Positions 35,134 to 44,747 of a stretch of DNA of 64,000 nucleotides are shown one piece after another. Both the position numbers and the translations under genes were made by a program. The notes beneath the pieces were generated by a model. That model made no database searches, had not been told where the DNA came from, and was given only the letters and a program-made list of their open reading frames with translations. The first letter of the stretch is position 1. Each line of letters opens with the position of its first letter. Source of the DNA: Charina bottae (taxonomy: Eukaryota; Chordata; Lepidosauria; Squamata; Charinaidae); contig JALMGJ010000001.1 of NCBI GenBank assembly GCA_023362775.1, positions 95,309,501 through 95,373,500 of the forward strand, written 5' to 3'.

Positions 35134-35880
35134 TAATCCTGGTGTTAATCTTTGCATATCTGGGTGTTGATTGCTGGCAAGGTGGTGTTCTGGTCTTTTA
35201 GCTTTTAGCTTTTCTATTGTCTCTTTTGAATGGTATGTAAATGTTGTTTACATCTTTGTGTCTGTTGATGGCTGCTTTGTCTAAGTGCCAAGCTTCCAGG
35301 AATTCTCTAGAGTGTTTGGATTTGGCTTGGTTTAAGATGCTCACAGTTTCCCAGTTGAAAGTATTGTTGAGTCTGTCCATGTGTTGTGAGATTAAGGAGA
35401 TTTCATCGTGTCTTCTGACTGCTAGTTGGTGTTCGTGGATGCGTTCTGCTAGTCTTCTGCCTGTCTCTCCTACATAGTGGCTCTTACAGTCCTTATACTG
35501 TATGTTATAGATGACTCCTGTTTTTTCTTCTTGGGCTACTGGGTCTTTTGGTTTGGTTAAGATGTTCTGAAGGGCTTTGGTTGGTTTGTGGGCTATGGTG
35601 ATGCTGTGTGATTGTAACAGTCTGTTGGTAGTTTCCGAGATGTTTCTGATGTATGGCAGTGTTATCGTTTTCATAGCTTGTGTTGGTTGTGCTGTAGTGT
35701 GTAGGGAATTCCTGGAAGCTTGGCACTCAGAAAAAGCAGCCATCAACAGGCACATAGAGGTAAACAACATTTACATACCATTCAAAAGAGACAATAGAAC
35801 AGCTAAAAGATCAGAACACCTCCTTGCAGCAATCAACACCCAGATATGCAAAGATTAACACCAGGATTAACACCAGACAA
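35134..35880 (-). mobile_element. Penelope-like GIY-YIG fragment with inverted arms, inside Bov-B copy 2
   Basis: Almost identical to 29345-30095: a minus-strand frame (35770-35198) with GVIYNIQYKDCKSHYVG and TGRRLAERIHEHQLA, and an inverted repeat of the coding end on the plus strand (about 35710-35858). The left junction to Bov-B (ttgtatttcta|gtaatcctgg) is the same base as in copy 1. On the right the PLE stops at accagacaaa, before its 3' non-coding region, and joins a different Bov-B piece. Confidence 0.88.
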
Positions 35881-35882
35881 AG

Positions 35883-36612
35883 TTGAGGAGTCTTATGATG
35901 AAGGTGAAAGAAGAAAGTGCAAAAGCTGGGTTGCAGTTAAACCTCAAAAAAACCAAGATTATGGCAATGAGCTTGATTGATGACTGGCAAATAGAAGGAG
36001 AAAAAGTGGAGGCAGTGACAGACTTTGTATTTCTAGACGCAAAGATTACTGCAGACGCTGACTGCAGCCAGGAAATCAGAAGACGTCTACTTCTTGGGAG
36101 GAGAGCAATGGCAAATCTTGATAAAATAGTTAAGAGCAGAGAAATCACACTGACAGCAAAGGTCCGCATAGTTAAAGCAATGGTATTCCCTGTAGTAACC
36201 TATGGCTGTGAGAGCTGGACCATAAGGAAGGCTGAGCGAAGGAAGATAGATGCTTTTGAACTGTGGTGTTGGAGGAAAATTCTGAGAGTGCCTTGGACTG
36301 CAAGAAGATCAAACCAGTCCATACTCCAGGAAATAAAGCCAGACTGCTCACTTGAGGGAATGATATTAAAGGCAAAACTGAAGTACTTTGGTCACATAAT
36401 GAGAAGACAGGATACCCTGGAGAAGAAGCTGATGCTAGGGAAAGTGGAAGGCAAAAGGAAGAGGGGCCGACCAAGGGCAAGATGGATGGATGGTATTCTG
36501 GAGGTGACGGACTCAACCATGGGGGAGCTGGGGATGGTGACGGCCGACAGGAAGCTCTGGCGTGGGCTGGTCCATGAGGTTATGAGGAGTCGGAGACGAC
36601 TGAACGAATAAA
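35883..36612 (+). CDS. Bov-B C-terminal region
   Basis: An open frame of 242 codons with the Bov-B C-terminus: LLLGRRAMANLDKIVKSR, VTYGCESWTIRKAERRK, ELWCWRKILRVPWTARRS, KLKYFGHIMRRQDTLEKK and VHEVMRSRRRLNE at the end. It starts inside the RT thumb region, about 155 bases upstream of where the first Bov-B piece stopped, so the two pieces overlap and come from different copies. Confidence 0.92.
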
Positions 36613-36631
36613 CAACAAAATTCAGGACATC

Positions 36632-36710
36632 GTGGAAAATATGAGGTCTAAAATGTGCCATCAGGTTGGGGATGTGGTGGATGAAATTGAGGAATTCAAC
36701 AGTGAGAGAA
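36632..36710 (+). mobile_element. HAL1-like element, segment 2
   Basis: The frame fragment reads ENMRSKMCHQVGDVVDEI, the same ORF1-like sequence seen on the minus strand at 59.2 kb (SMRSKMCHQVGDVVDEIEE). It links the Bov-B insertion on its left to the palindromic PLE insertion on its right. Confidence 0.7.
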
Positions 36711-36785
36711 TATGTCTATGAAGGTTCTCAGTCATCCAGGTGGAATTGTCTGTAGCTTGAATCATGTCAACTGGATTTCTATTTT

Positions 36786-36835
36786 CTCAGTGGAAACGTT
36801 TCGCTCCTTATCCAAGGAGCTTCTTCAGTCTGAGC
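36786..36835 (-). ncRNA. Hammerhead-ribozyme-like motif, left arm (type 2)
   Basis: Minus-strand copy of the motif described at 37219: CTGAAGA, a 7-bp hairpin (gctcctt/aaggagc) and GAAAC followed by gtttc. It faces its mirror copy in the right arm. Confidence 0.5.
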
Positions 36836-37218
36836 AAAGTTAGTAAGGGAATCCTTAAATATGTTTCTAGGTGGCTGTGTGACCTTACACCTGGGGCTAG
36901 GTCATGGTTATTTTAAAATACTTATTTAATATATAATACTTATTTATATTTAATACTAAATATAATAAATAATAATAAATAATAATAATAATAAAATATA
37001 CAATATAATAATAATAAATAAATAAATAAATATAATAATAATAATAAATAAATAAAATAATATATAATAATAATAATAAATAATATTAAATAAATAAAAT
37101 AATAATAATAAAATGTATTTAATACTTATTTATATTTAAAAATAACCATGACCTAGCCCCAGGTGTAAGGTCACACAGCCACCTAGAAACATATTTAAGG
37201 ATTCCCTTACTAACTTTG

Positions 37219-37267
37219 CTCAGACTGAAGAAGCTCCTTGGATAAGGAGCGAAACGTTTCCACTGAG
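37219..37267 (+). ncRNA. Hammerhead-ribozyme-like motif, right arm (type 2)
   Basis: CTGAAGA at 37225-37231, one unpaired A, stem II gctcctt (37233-37239) with aaggagc (37244-37250) and a ggat loop, GAAA at 37251-37254, then cgtttc. Outer bases ctcag (37219-37223) and ctgag (37263-37267) can pair as stem I. The aaacgttt centre is palindromic, which would allow a dimer with shared stem III. Activity is not shown. Confidence 0.5.
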
Positions 37268-37315
37268 AAAATAGAAATCCAGTTGACATGATTCAAGCTA
37301 CAAACAGTGAGAGAA

Positions 37316-38285
37316 ATGTTTCTTCTAAGAGTGAGATTGGGATTTCTATTGAGATGCTGGATGAAGATTGGATAGTGGAGTTGGAGAAATTTAAGGGAGA
37401 GAGAGATCTGCAAGCAATAAATGAAATTGACTTTCTGGTGGAATGCCATTAAAAAGAAGGGGTCATTATGTATGGGAGGATTTTTGAAGAGAAGCTGGAA
37501 TTTTTGAGGGGGGCAGTTGGGCTGTTTGATTTTTTTAAGAGAAAAGCTCTGTGCACATTGTGGGGATATGTAAATGCTCTGGTTTATTCTGAAGTGGGAT
37601 AAGGGTTAAAGAATGTTTATCTGGATTGCTTTAAGGGTTCGACTGATGTTATTTGCTTTTAAGGATTTGGATTAAGATTATTAGGGTATAAAAAAACTTT
37701 ATTTGGATGGTTTTAAGGATTTGATTTAAGGCTACTGTTTTGAATTGTTTTTGGTTTTTTGGGGTTTATTTAGATTAAGGTTATTAAAACTGTTGTATTA
37801 TTAAGTATAATGGCAGACAATTTATGTGCTTTTTAGTTTGATTTTTATTATAGTAGACAGAAATGTATGGGGGGGAAGTTGTTTAGGAGGTCTATATGAT
37901 TTTTTTTCTTTATTTTAATATAAGGGGGGAGTAACTACTTAGTGATTTTTATAATGTGCTAAAGTGGAATGATTTATAGAAATAATACAAATTTATTTTA
38001 AAATAAATACAAATACGGTAATACAAATTTAAATAATAAATAAATAAATAAATAAAATAATATGCTTTTGGTTTAATATAGAGTAAGAGATTGGTTATGG
38101 AAATTTTTGTATATCCTTGCTGTTAAAAGTCGGAAGTCACATCTTTCTGTAATTTTGAAAAAAAAAATCTCTTGTGTTTTCACATCTTTTTAGTTGTTTT
38201 TTCTTTTTTGTAGTTCTTTTCTGTTTTTTCGTAGCTTTTATCTTTGTCTTGAAACTTAACAAAATTCTTAAAAAAAAAAAGAAAT
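37316..38285 (+). mobile_element. HAL1-like element, segment 3 (end of ORF1, 3' UTR, poly(A))
   Basis: Continues the ORF1-like frame (IGISIEMLDEDWIVELEKF by eye, close to the minus copy at 59 kb), then stops at 37450. A long T-rich 3' UTR follows and ends in an A-run at about 38270-38280. The same 3' UTR occurs inverted at 39836-40345 and at 58295-59050. Confidence 0.65.
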
Positions 38286-38459
38286 TGGTCAGCAGCAACT
38301 CTCCATGACAGCTCTATGAAACCTCCCTGAACAGTGCCAGTCTTCTTGTACTTAGATATTGGAGAAAAAGAGAGAAAAGCTGTTGCCCTTATGCCCTGTT
38401 TATGGATTTTCCTTAAGTTATTGTGGGGAAGTGTCAGCAAACTTCACCATGCACTAATG

Positions 38460-38767
38460 CAGAGCTTTCCAAACTGTGTGTCGCGACACAAAAGTGTGTT
38501 GCCTGCGGGGCCCAGATGTGTCGCGTCAAAACCCAGAAGCGTTGATGGCGCGCCATCAGCGCTTCCGGGTTTTCCCACGGCGACACACCAACGGCGGTGC
38601 GCGAAAATCCAAAAGCGCTGCAGCCACGGCGGTGCACAAAAACCGAAAGCGGCAGCAGCGCTTCCGGGGTTTTGCGCGCTGCCGCAACGGCGAGCTTCCG
38701 GGTTTTCCTGCGGCGATACACCAACGGCGGTTGGTGTGTCGCCGCGGGAAAACTTTGGAAAGCCCTG
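38460..38767 (+). mobile_element. Non-autonomous hAT element (family 1, long GC-rich type)
   Basis: Ends cagagctttccaaactg and ...ctttggaaagccctg, flanked by the perfect 8-bp repeat cactaatg (38452-38459, 38768-38775). The interior consists of GC-rich palindromic blocks built on cccggaagcgc. 8-bp duplications and CAG-type ends point to the hAT superfamily. No transposase is encoded; the reading frames within it are chance products of the GC-rich repeats. Confidence 0.92.
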
Positions 38768-38871
38768 CACTAATGTTACCGAAACTGAAAATGAAGCACC
38801 TGCAGGGAAACAACCAAGCTCAGAGAATACCAAGAACCCTACAGTTCAGCCTTGAGCTACAATACATAGAT

Positions 38872-39273
38872 CAGAGCTTTCCAAACTGTGTGTCGGGACA
38901 TGTTAGTGTGTTGGCTGCAGTGTCTGGGTGTGTCGTGGCTGCTGCTGCCTCCGAGCCCTGCCAGGATTACGCGCGGGTCCTAGTGCCTGGCTGGTGCCTG
39001 GCTGCCTCCAAACCTGCTGTGATTCCGCGCAGGTCCTAGTGCCTGCCTTGTGCCTGGCTGCCTCCAAACCTGCTGTGATTCCATGCAGGTCCTAGTGCCT
39101 GCCTTGTGCCTGGCTGCCTCCAAACCTGCTGTGATTCCGTGCAGGTCCTAGTGCCTGCCTTGTGCCCTGCTGTAAGAGTGTGTCGCGAAATGATGCCCTG
39201 CTGTAAGAGTGTGTCGTGAAATGATGCATGTCTAAAAAGTGTGTCACCAACATGAAAAGTTTGGAAAGCTCTG
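38872..39273 (+). mobile_element. Non-autonomous hAT element (family 1, tandem-repeat type, four units)
   Basis: Same ends (cagagctttccaaactg, tttggaaagctctg), perfect 8-bp repeat acatagat on both sides. The interior has four units, one diverged and three full, of a roughly 56-base repeat (containing gattccgcgcaggtcctag) and two of a roughly 31-base repeat (containing gagtgtgtcgcgaaatgatg). Confidence 0.92.
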
Positions 39274-39281
39274 ACATAGAT

Positions 39282-39835
39282 CCTTTACTTTACAGCCCCA
39301 TGTAAATAAAGTGCATTGCAGTAGTCCAACTGGGTGGCAAGTTTTTCTTGCCCCTTTTCTTGCTTGTCCTTCATATAGTGAAGTTTAACATATTTGTGTT
39401 TCACATTGGGCCTGGATTGCTTTGTGTCTGCACTTCTTATACATCCCATGTTGTCCTCAAATAACACGGTTGGAATTGGTTCTTTTATTTTGAAGTATTA
39501 TAGTTTGTGCAGCCATACAAGTTCCCTGTATGCTTGCTGCACAACACAGTATTCAGCTTGTGTAGATTATAAGGTTCTTATACTTTGCTTCTTGCTATAC
39601 CATGCAATTAGCATGCTCCCATGAAAGAATATATATCTTGTAGTTGATGTCAGATTTATCTCCATCCCAATCTGAATGTGTATGTCCAGTAAGATATGGA
39701 AGATTAGTTAAATAGTTCCTTTTAAATATCCGTCTAACCTTTTTACTGCTGCCCAGTCTTGTGTTGGCTTACTGTCAGCCCTTTGAGGTAGGCCAGGTCA
39801 GGAAACAGATTCCACAAGGACTACTGGAACTATTT
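39282..39835. other. Intergenic sequence, no feature recognised
   Basis: Between the hAT element and an inverted HAL1-like 3' end. The minus-strand frame at 39467-39285 (SADTKQSRPNVKHKYVKLH) resembles the end of a copia-type RNase H by eye and may be a remnant of a Ty1/copia element, but the evidence is thin. Confidence 0.35.
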
Positions 39836-40345
39836 TTTTTTAAATAAGAATTTTATTAATTTTTTGAAACAAAGATAAAAACTACAAAAAAGCAAGAAAT
39901 TACAAAGAGAAAAAAAGGGAAAAATAAAAGTGTAGAACACAAGAAAAAAGAATTTTAAAGATACAAAGGTGACTTCTGACTTTCAACAGCAAGAATATAT
40001 AGCAATTTCCATAATCAATCCCTTACTCCAGGGCTTTCCAAAGTTTTTCCCGTGGCGACACACCAACCGGCGTTGGTGTGTCGCCGTGGGAAAACCCGGA
40101 AGTGCGGCAGCGCACAAAAACCCGGAAGCGCTGCTGCTGCTTTTGGGTTTTGTGCGTTGCAGTTGGTGTGTCGCCGCGGGAAAACCCGGAAGCGCTGATG
40201 ATGATCAGCGCTTCCGGGTTGTGTGGCGACACACCAGACTGTGTGTCGCGACACACAGTTTGGAAAGCTCTGCCTTACTCTATATCAAACCAAGTTCCCA
40301 TTATTTCTATAAATCCTTCCATTAGCACATATACAAATCACTAAT
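39836..40345 (-). mobile_element. HAL1-like 3' UTR, inverted, split by a hAT element
   Basis: The reverse complement matches the 3' UTR at about 38070-38275 (gacttctgactttcaacag against its complement). It is interrupted by the hAT element at 40029-40272. Confidence 0.7.
40029..40272 (-). mobile_element. Non-autonomous hAT element (family 1)
   Basis: Ends cagggctttccaaagt and cagtttggaaagctctg, flanked by the perfect 8-bp repeat ccttactc. The interior is palindromic around aacccggaagcgctg with mirrored blocks. Confidence 0.92.
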
Positions 40346-40360
40346 GCAATTGCTCCTTCC

Positions 40361-40412
<52 letters not shown>

Positions 40413-40550
40413 CGAATAGGCAGGGTCATTTGTGGTCGATAGTTTGGATTCACTGGAAACTTTAGTCAAGCCCACTATGGTCAGCCTCTTTGATAGAGGT
40501 ATACAATCACGAACTTAACCTATAGAATTATTTCTAAGGATGGTGCAAAT

Positions 40551-40878
40551 CGGGGGCACGATGGCTCAGCGGGTAAGACGCCAGGCTTGTCGATCGGAAG
40601 ATTGCAAGTTCAGAGGTTCGAGACCCTGACCCCACGTGACGGAGTGAGCTCCCACACTCGCCCCAGCTCTTGCCAACCTAGCAATTCGAAAGCATGCAAA
40701 TGCAAGTACATAAATAGGTACCACTTCGGTGGGAAGGTAACAGCGTTCCATGCGCATCATGCCGGCCACATGACCGCAGAAGCGTCTTTGGACAGCGCTG
40801 GCTCTTCGGCTAAGAAACGGAGATGAGCACCAGTCCCTAGAGTCGGATACGACTGTGTGGGGGAACCTTTACCTTTTG
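40551..40878 (+). repeat. tRNA-derived SINE, family A, full length
   Basis: A-box-like tggctcagcgggtaag, B box like aggttcgagacc, the shared body (ggtaccacttcggtggg) and the tail agagtcggatacgact followed by ggaacctttacctttt. An (at)n run at 40366-40410 lies to its left. Confidence 0.92.
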
Positions 40879-40985
40879 CTTCTTGTCTGGACTACCCTGA
40901 AGGGCTAACAAAGACAATCCAAGTAAATTCCCACTTGGAACAATGTTTTCCTTGACCATAAGGTCAAAAAGTATGCATGCCCACC

Positions 40986-41173
40986 TCAAAGAAAAGCAAG
41001 CAGGCCTGCAGGGATCATGTCAGGTGGGATCATGCCTTGCTGGTAGAGGTACCATCCTGCAGCAGATGCCATGCCAACGATGCACATAGTCGCCAGAATA
41101 CCTCTGATGATGATGACAGTCCAGGAAGAACCTGCAACAGGTAGGGGATCCTTAGAGACCTCCTCCGGCAAAC
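40986..41173 (-). CDS. C2orf72-family gene 1, last exon (hydrophobic tail)
   Basis: Two in-frame acceptors are possible: tgtgcag|GT (exon start 41173) and cctgttgcag|GT (start 41131). Both accept the phase-1 end of exon 1 and lead into GSSWTVIIIRGILATMC, then IVGMASAAGWYLYQQGM and a short tail to TGA-type stop at 40986. About 22-25 residues are hydrophobic, followed by few residues, the arrangement of a tail-anchored membrane protein. The exon was matched to exon 1 by phase, strand and by the equivalent exon in gene 2; no transcript evidence is available. The intron between (41174-44747) is full of repeats. Confidence 0.7.
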
Positions 41174-41254
41174 CTGCACAGGAATTCTCTGGTTAACTGA
41201 ATTGAGCTGATGGTTCTAACTTCACAACATGGGTATAGGTGGGTGAAGTCAGGG

Positions 41255-41718
41255 TAACTGAGGGACCGTCTTATCCCGATTACATCCACCCGCCCCACCC
41301 GATCATGCAGGGAGGGCATGCTTCGGATCCCATCACTAAAATAATTCCATCTAGTGGGGTCCAGGAGGCGTGCCTTCTCTGCGATAGCACCCGTCCTGTG
41401 GAATAACTTGCCCCCCGAGGCGAGACGGGCACCCTCGCTCCTGGCCTTCAGGAAGTCTTTAAAGACCTGGTTCTGCCGCCTTGCCTGGAACGAAGGAAAT
41501 AATAGTTCCTCCTGGGGGTGGTTAGCTTAGCAATATCCTCTTTTTAAGAACATACCATCTCTTGGATTTTTATTTTTTATTTTTATAATATATTTTAGAT
41601 GTATAGGTTTTTTAACTTTTTATAATGTGACTGTAAACCGCCCAGAGTCTGCCATGGTAGAGATGGGCGGTGATAAATCCAAATAATAAGTAAGTAAGTA
41701 AGTAAGTAAGTAAGTCCC
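41255..41718 (+). mobile_element. CR1/L3-type LINE 3' end
   Basis: Encodes in decayed form the last part of the family (gtaactgagggaccgtc, ggggtccaggaggcgtgcc, agacctggttctgccgcc), followed by the 3' UTR with accgcccagagtctgcc and ending in (aagt)n. It lies in the intron of C2orf72-family gene 1. Confidence 0.85.
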
Positions 41719-41782
41719 AACTGGGAGGTGGGGTAGGGCTGAATGGCAAAAGAGGCAAGTTGACTTTTTTATTTTTTAAAAC

Positions 41783-42435
41783 ATTTATTTATTTAATTTT
41801 TATCCCGCCTTTATTGTTTTTATAAATAACTCAAGGCGGCGAACATACCTAATACTCCTTCCTCCTCCTATTTTCCCCACAACAGCAACCCTGTGAGGTG
41901 AGTTGGGCTGAGAGAGAGTGACTGGCCCACGGTCACCCAGCCGGCTTTCATGCCTAAGGAGGGACTAGAACTCTCAGTCTCCTGGTTTGCTATTGGCTCC
42001 TTCCTAGGGCTGAGAGAGAGAGTGACTGGCCCAAGGTCACCCAGCCGGCTTTCATGCCTAAGGCGGGACTAGAACTCTCAGTCTCCTGGTTTGCCATTGG
42101 CTCCTTCCTAGGGCTGAGAGACAGGGACTGGCCCAAGGTCACCCAGCCGGCTTTCATGCCTAAGGCGGGACTAGAACTCTCAGCCTCCTGGTTTGCCATT
42201 GGCTCCTTCCTAGGGCTGAGAGACAGGGACTGGCCCAAGGTCACCCAGCTGGCTTTCATGCCTAAGGAGGGACTAGAACTCTCAGTCTCCTGGTTTGCTA
42301 TTGGCTCCTTCCTAGGGCTGAGAGAGAGAGTGACTGGCCCAAGGTCACCCAGCCGGCTTTCATGCCTAAGGCGGGACTAGAACTCACAGACTCCTGGTTT
42401 CTAGCCCAGCACCTTAACCACTAGACCGAACTGCT
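41783..42435 (-). repeat. Family B SINE with its middle amplified five times
   Basis: Read on the minus strand the copy starts with a normal 5' end (ggtctagtggttaaggtg) and ends with a (t/a)-rich tail beyond gccttgagttatttataa. Between them, five head-to-tail units of about 101-103 bases repeat the block that contains gttctagtcccgcctta (the B-box region), gtgaccttgggccagtc and cagccctaggaaggagc. The units are 90-95% alike by eye. A four-unit version is at 47.26-47.79 kb. Confidence 0.9.
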
Positions 42436-43014
42436 AGGAATGAAGCTGCCTTAGCTGGAATCAGTGGTTCCCAGATTAGTGTGAGCTCTTACTTTAACAA
42501 ATCTCAACTGCCTTGATGAGAACAGCCAACTATCCATTATATTGGAAAGGCAGGAGGAATAATACTAGAATGTAACCCCCGGAACCCTGATATACATATA
42601 GGCTGTGCCTGCTGCCTGCTGCAGTGGGCAGGTCTTCTGTTGTAGCTGGCTTCATTTTGTTTGCAATAAAGGTTGATAATAGCCACGTTGAGTCCATGAT
42701 GGCCTCAGAGATCAGATGTTGTTTGGACCTTTTGTAATTTTGTGTTTTAAAAAACATTAACCCAAATTAGGCAATGTATAAATTTTGCAAATGAAGAGAA
42801 TTTGCATCTACTCTATAGACTTAGGCTTCGGCTTATCATAGGGTGCAGCTGCTGAAAATCCTCCCAAGCTTTTTCTCACTTTGGAGGTTTTTCAACAAGC
42901 ACCACCACCATGTTTCCAAGTTCATCTCTGCAGTCATAAGGATCAGAAGGTTTCCTTCTTAAGCACACACGCGTGCGCGCGCACACACACACTATGGTTC
43001 ATACCACACTATTT

Positions 43015-44165
43015 ATTTATTTATTTTTCAAATTTTGCCACCGCCCATCTCCCCAAAAATAGGGACTCTGGGCAGTTTACAATAACAAGCACATTAAAAC
43101 AATAAGCATCATTAACATCTAAAATATAAATACAAAATTACCAAATATAAATACAAAAGTAAAAATAAATATAAAATCCAAGTGGCCATAAAAGGTCTAA
43201 TTCAGTGAGGAGAGCTCTAAGGCACCAGCTACCCCCAAGAATAACTACTCCCCTTCCCGCCCCAAGCGAGACGGCAGAGCCAAGTCTTCAGGTTCTTCCG
43301 GAAGGCCAGGAGCGATGGGGCTTACCTCACCTCTGGAGGCAGAGTGTTCCAGAGGGTGGGAGCCACTGCTGAGAAGGCCTGCTTCCTGGACCCCGCCAAG
43401 CGAAATTCTCATACAGAGTCCGTAACATGCCCTCTCTGCATGATCATGTGGGACGGGTCGATGTCATGGGGATGAGACGGTCCCTCAGGTAACCTGGACC
43501 CATGCCACGTAGGGCTTTAAAGCTAATAACCAACACCTTGAATTGGACCCAGAAGCAAACTGGCACCCAATGCAGCTCATGTAGCAATGGTGTCACATGT
43601 GCCGATCTTGGGGCACCAAGAATTGCCTGCGCAGCCACATTCTGGACCAGCTGAAGCTTCCGGATACTCTTCAAGGGTAGCCCCATGTAGAGCGCATTGC
43701 AATAGTCTATATGGGAGATGACAAGGGCATGAGTGACTGTTTGGAGGGCTTCTCGATCCAGGAAAGGGCGTAACTGGCATACAACACGAAGTTGTGCAAA
43801 GGCCCTCCTGGCCACGACTGCCACCTGCTCTTCGAGCAGGAGTCGTGAGTCCAGAAGAACCCCCAGATTCCGCACCGGGTCTGTCTGGGGTAGTACAACC
43901 CCATCCAGAACTAAAGATGACAATTTCCCGGATACAGAGGAGCCATTAACCCACAGCCACTCCGTCTTACCAGGGTTCAGTTGAAGCCTGTTGTTCCCCA
44001 TCCAGACCCCCACAGCCCCCAGGCACCGAGAGAGGGCAGTCACTGCATCACTTACTTCACCCGGGAAGGAGATGTATAATTGGGTATCATCAGCATACTG
44101 ATAACAAACACCGGGGGCATCTTCCCCGAAAATGGCTCGCCCTCCAGTTCCCATCATAGCACTAT
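43015..44165 (-). mobile_element. CR1/L3-type LINE, RT C-terminal half and 3' end
   Basis: The minus-strand frame (44165 to 43444) has the RT box YADDTQLYISF near 44090, then NNRLQLNPGKTEWLWV, NLGVLLDSRLLLEEQVA, RRAFAQLRVVCQLRPFL, HIDYCNALYMGLPLKS and TPLLHELHWVPVCFW. The 3' UTR and inverted gactctgggcagtttac motif with (tatt)n end the copy at 43015. It is 5'-truncated but the remaining frame is open, so it is fairly young. It lies in the intron of C2orf72-family gene 1. Confidence 0.92.
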
Positions 44166-44747
44166 GGTTTGTTGGACAAGACATAGCAGTCTGGTTCACA
44201 TATAAGGTGAAACTATAAATCATATTTTACAAGCTACATATGCTGGATCCACATATCATGCTAAGACAAAACAAAGGAACTGCATTATTTCTTATCCCAT
44301 TACTTTCAGTCCAAAAGAGCCGACAAAGCTGTTAATGGCATTTCCAGGGTAAAAGGCTGTAAAAGATTCTTGCCAGCCCTCACATAGTCGAGATGTGGAT
44401 TAAGATCCTGCCTGCTGCCTATGCTATGGCCAGGGGTAAGCCACCTATGAGCCATGGGTGCCTGTGGTCCCCAGGACCATCCCAGACCACATCATCCATA
44501 TTTTGTGGCAAACCACTGAAAATTATGTATGCTCTAGAAACAGCAACAGGCAGAATGCATGAGTTAAGCTGCTGATAGATATCTTAACTTAAATCAAGGA
44601 GATAAAAACACAAGCTCCTCTGCCTCTCCTAGGGGCATCACGGCTTGCTGTCCTATCTCTTGAAGCACTCGGAGACCAAAAATAAAATAAAAGCATGGCC
44701 ACACCCACCCAGAAAAAGGTGGCCAGCCCTAGTGTAGAGTCTCTCAC
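44166..44747 (-). other. Intron part of C2orf72-family gene 1
   Basis: Unique-looking sequence next to the exon 1 donor; no repeat family recognised. The reading frame through the donor into this stretch (GERLYTRAGHLFLGGCG) is not considered coding. Confidence 0.55.

Larger units (their letters stand above)
33528..36618 (+). mobile_element. Bov-B copy 2, chimeric with a Penelope-like fragment
   Basis: A 3.09-kb unit with the 13-bp target repeat aattcaggacatc on both sides (33515-33527 and 36619-36631). It is 5'-truncated inside the Bov-B endonuclease/linker region, includes the complete RT, then a PLE fragment (35134-35880), then a second Bov-B piece (35883-36612) that repeats about 155 bases already present at 34973-35133 with several differences. 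It ends in the normal Bov-B terminus. Confidence 0.88.
36711..37303. mobile_element. Palindromic Penelope-like insertion (type 2) around an (aat)n core
   Basis: Two inverted arms, about 36751-36917 and 37134-37300, are nearly perfect reverse complements and surround an AT-only core of (aat)n/(aaat)n repeats. Each arm carries the PLE type 2 3' region with a hammerhead-like block. The whole unit is flanked by the 12-bp direct repeat acagtgagagaa (36699-36710 and 37304-37315), so it is one insertion event in the HAL1-like host. The left end extends about 40 bases further than the right. Confidence 0.85.

Noticed and set aside
38334..39039. Frames of 173 and 187 codons
   Set aside because: They lie within two hAT elements and are produced by their palindromic and tandem blocks.
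40366..40410. (AT)n tract as a regulatory or origin-like element
   Set aside because: Plain dinucleotide microsatellite with no associated motif.
40560..40640. tRNA gene suggested by A and B boxes
   Set aside because: The region continues into the SINE body and tail, and no proper cloverleaf with anticodon and acceptor stem could be drawn.
41990..42380. Repetitive proteins (LELSVSWFAIGSFLGL and similar)
   Set aside because: Translation of the tandem SINE units, in both strands; no sign of selection on protein.
41905..42435. CRISPR-like array of regular repeats
   Set aside because: Units are contiguous without unique spacers and are clearly derived from a SINE in a vertebrate genome.
42987..44168. 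Ten-base match cactatggtt on both sides of the CR1/L3 copy as a target duplication
   Set aside because: About ten extra bases lie between the left match and the LINE tail, so the repeat does not abut the element and may be chance.
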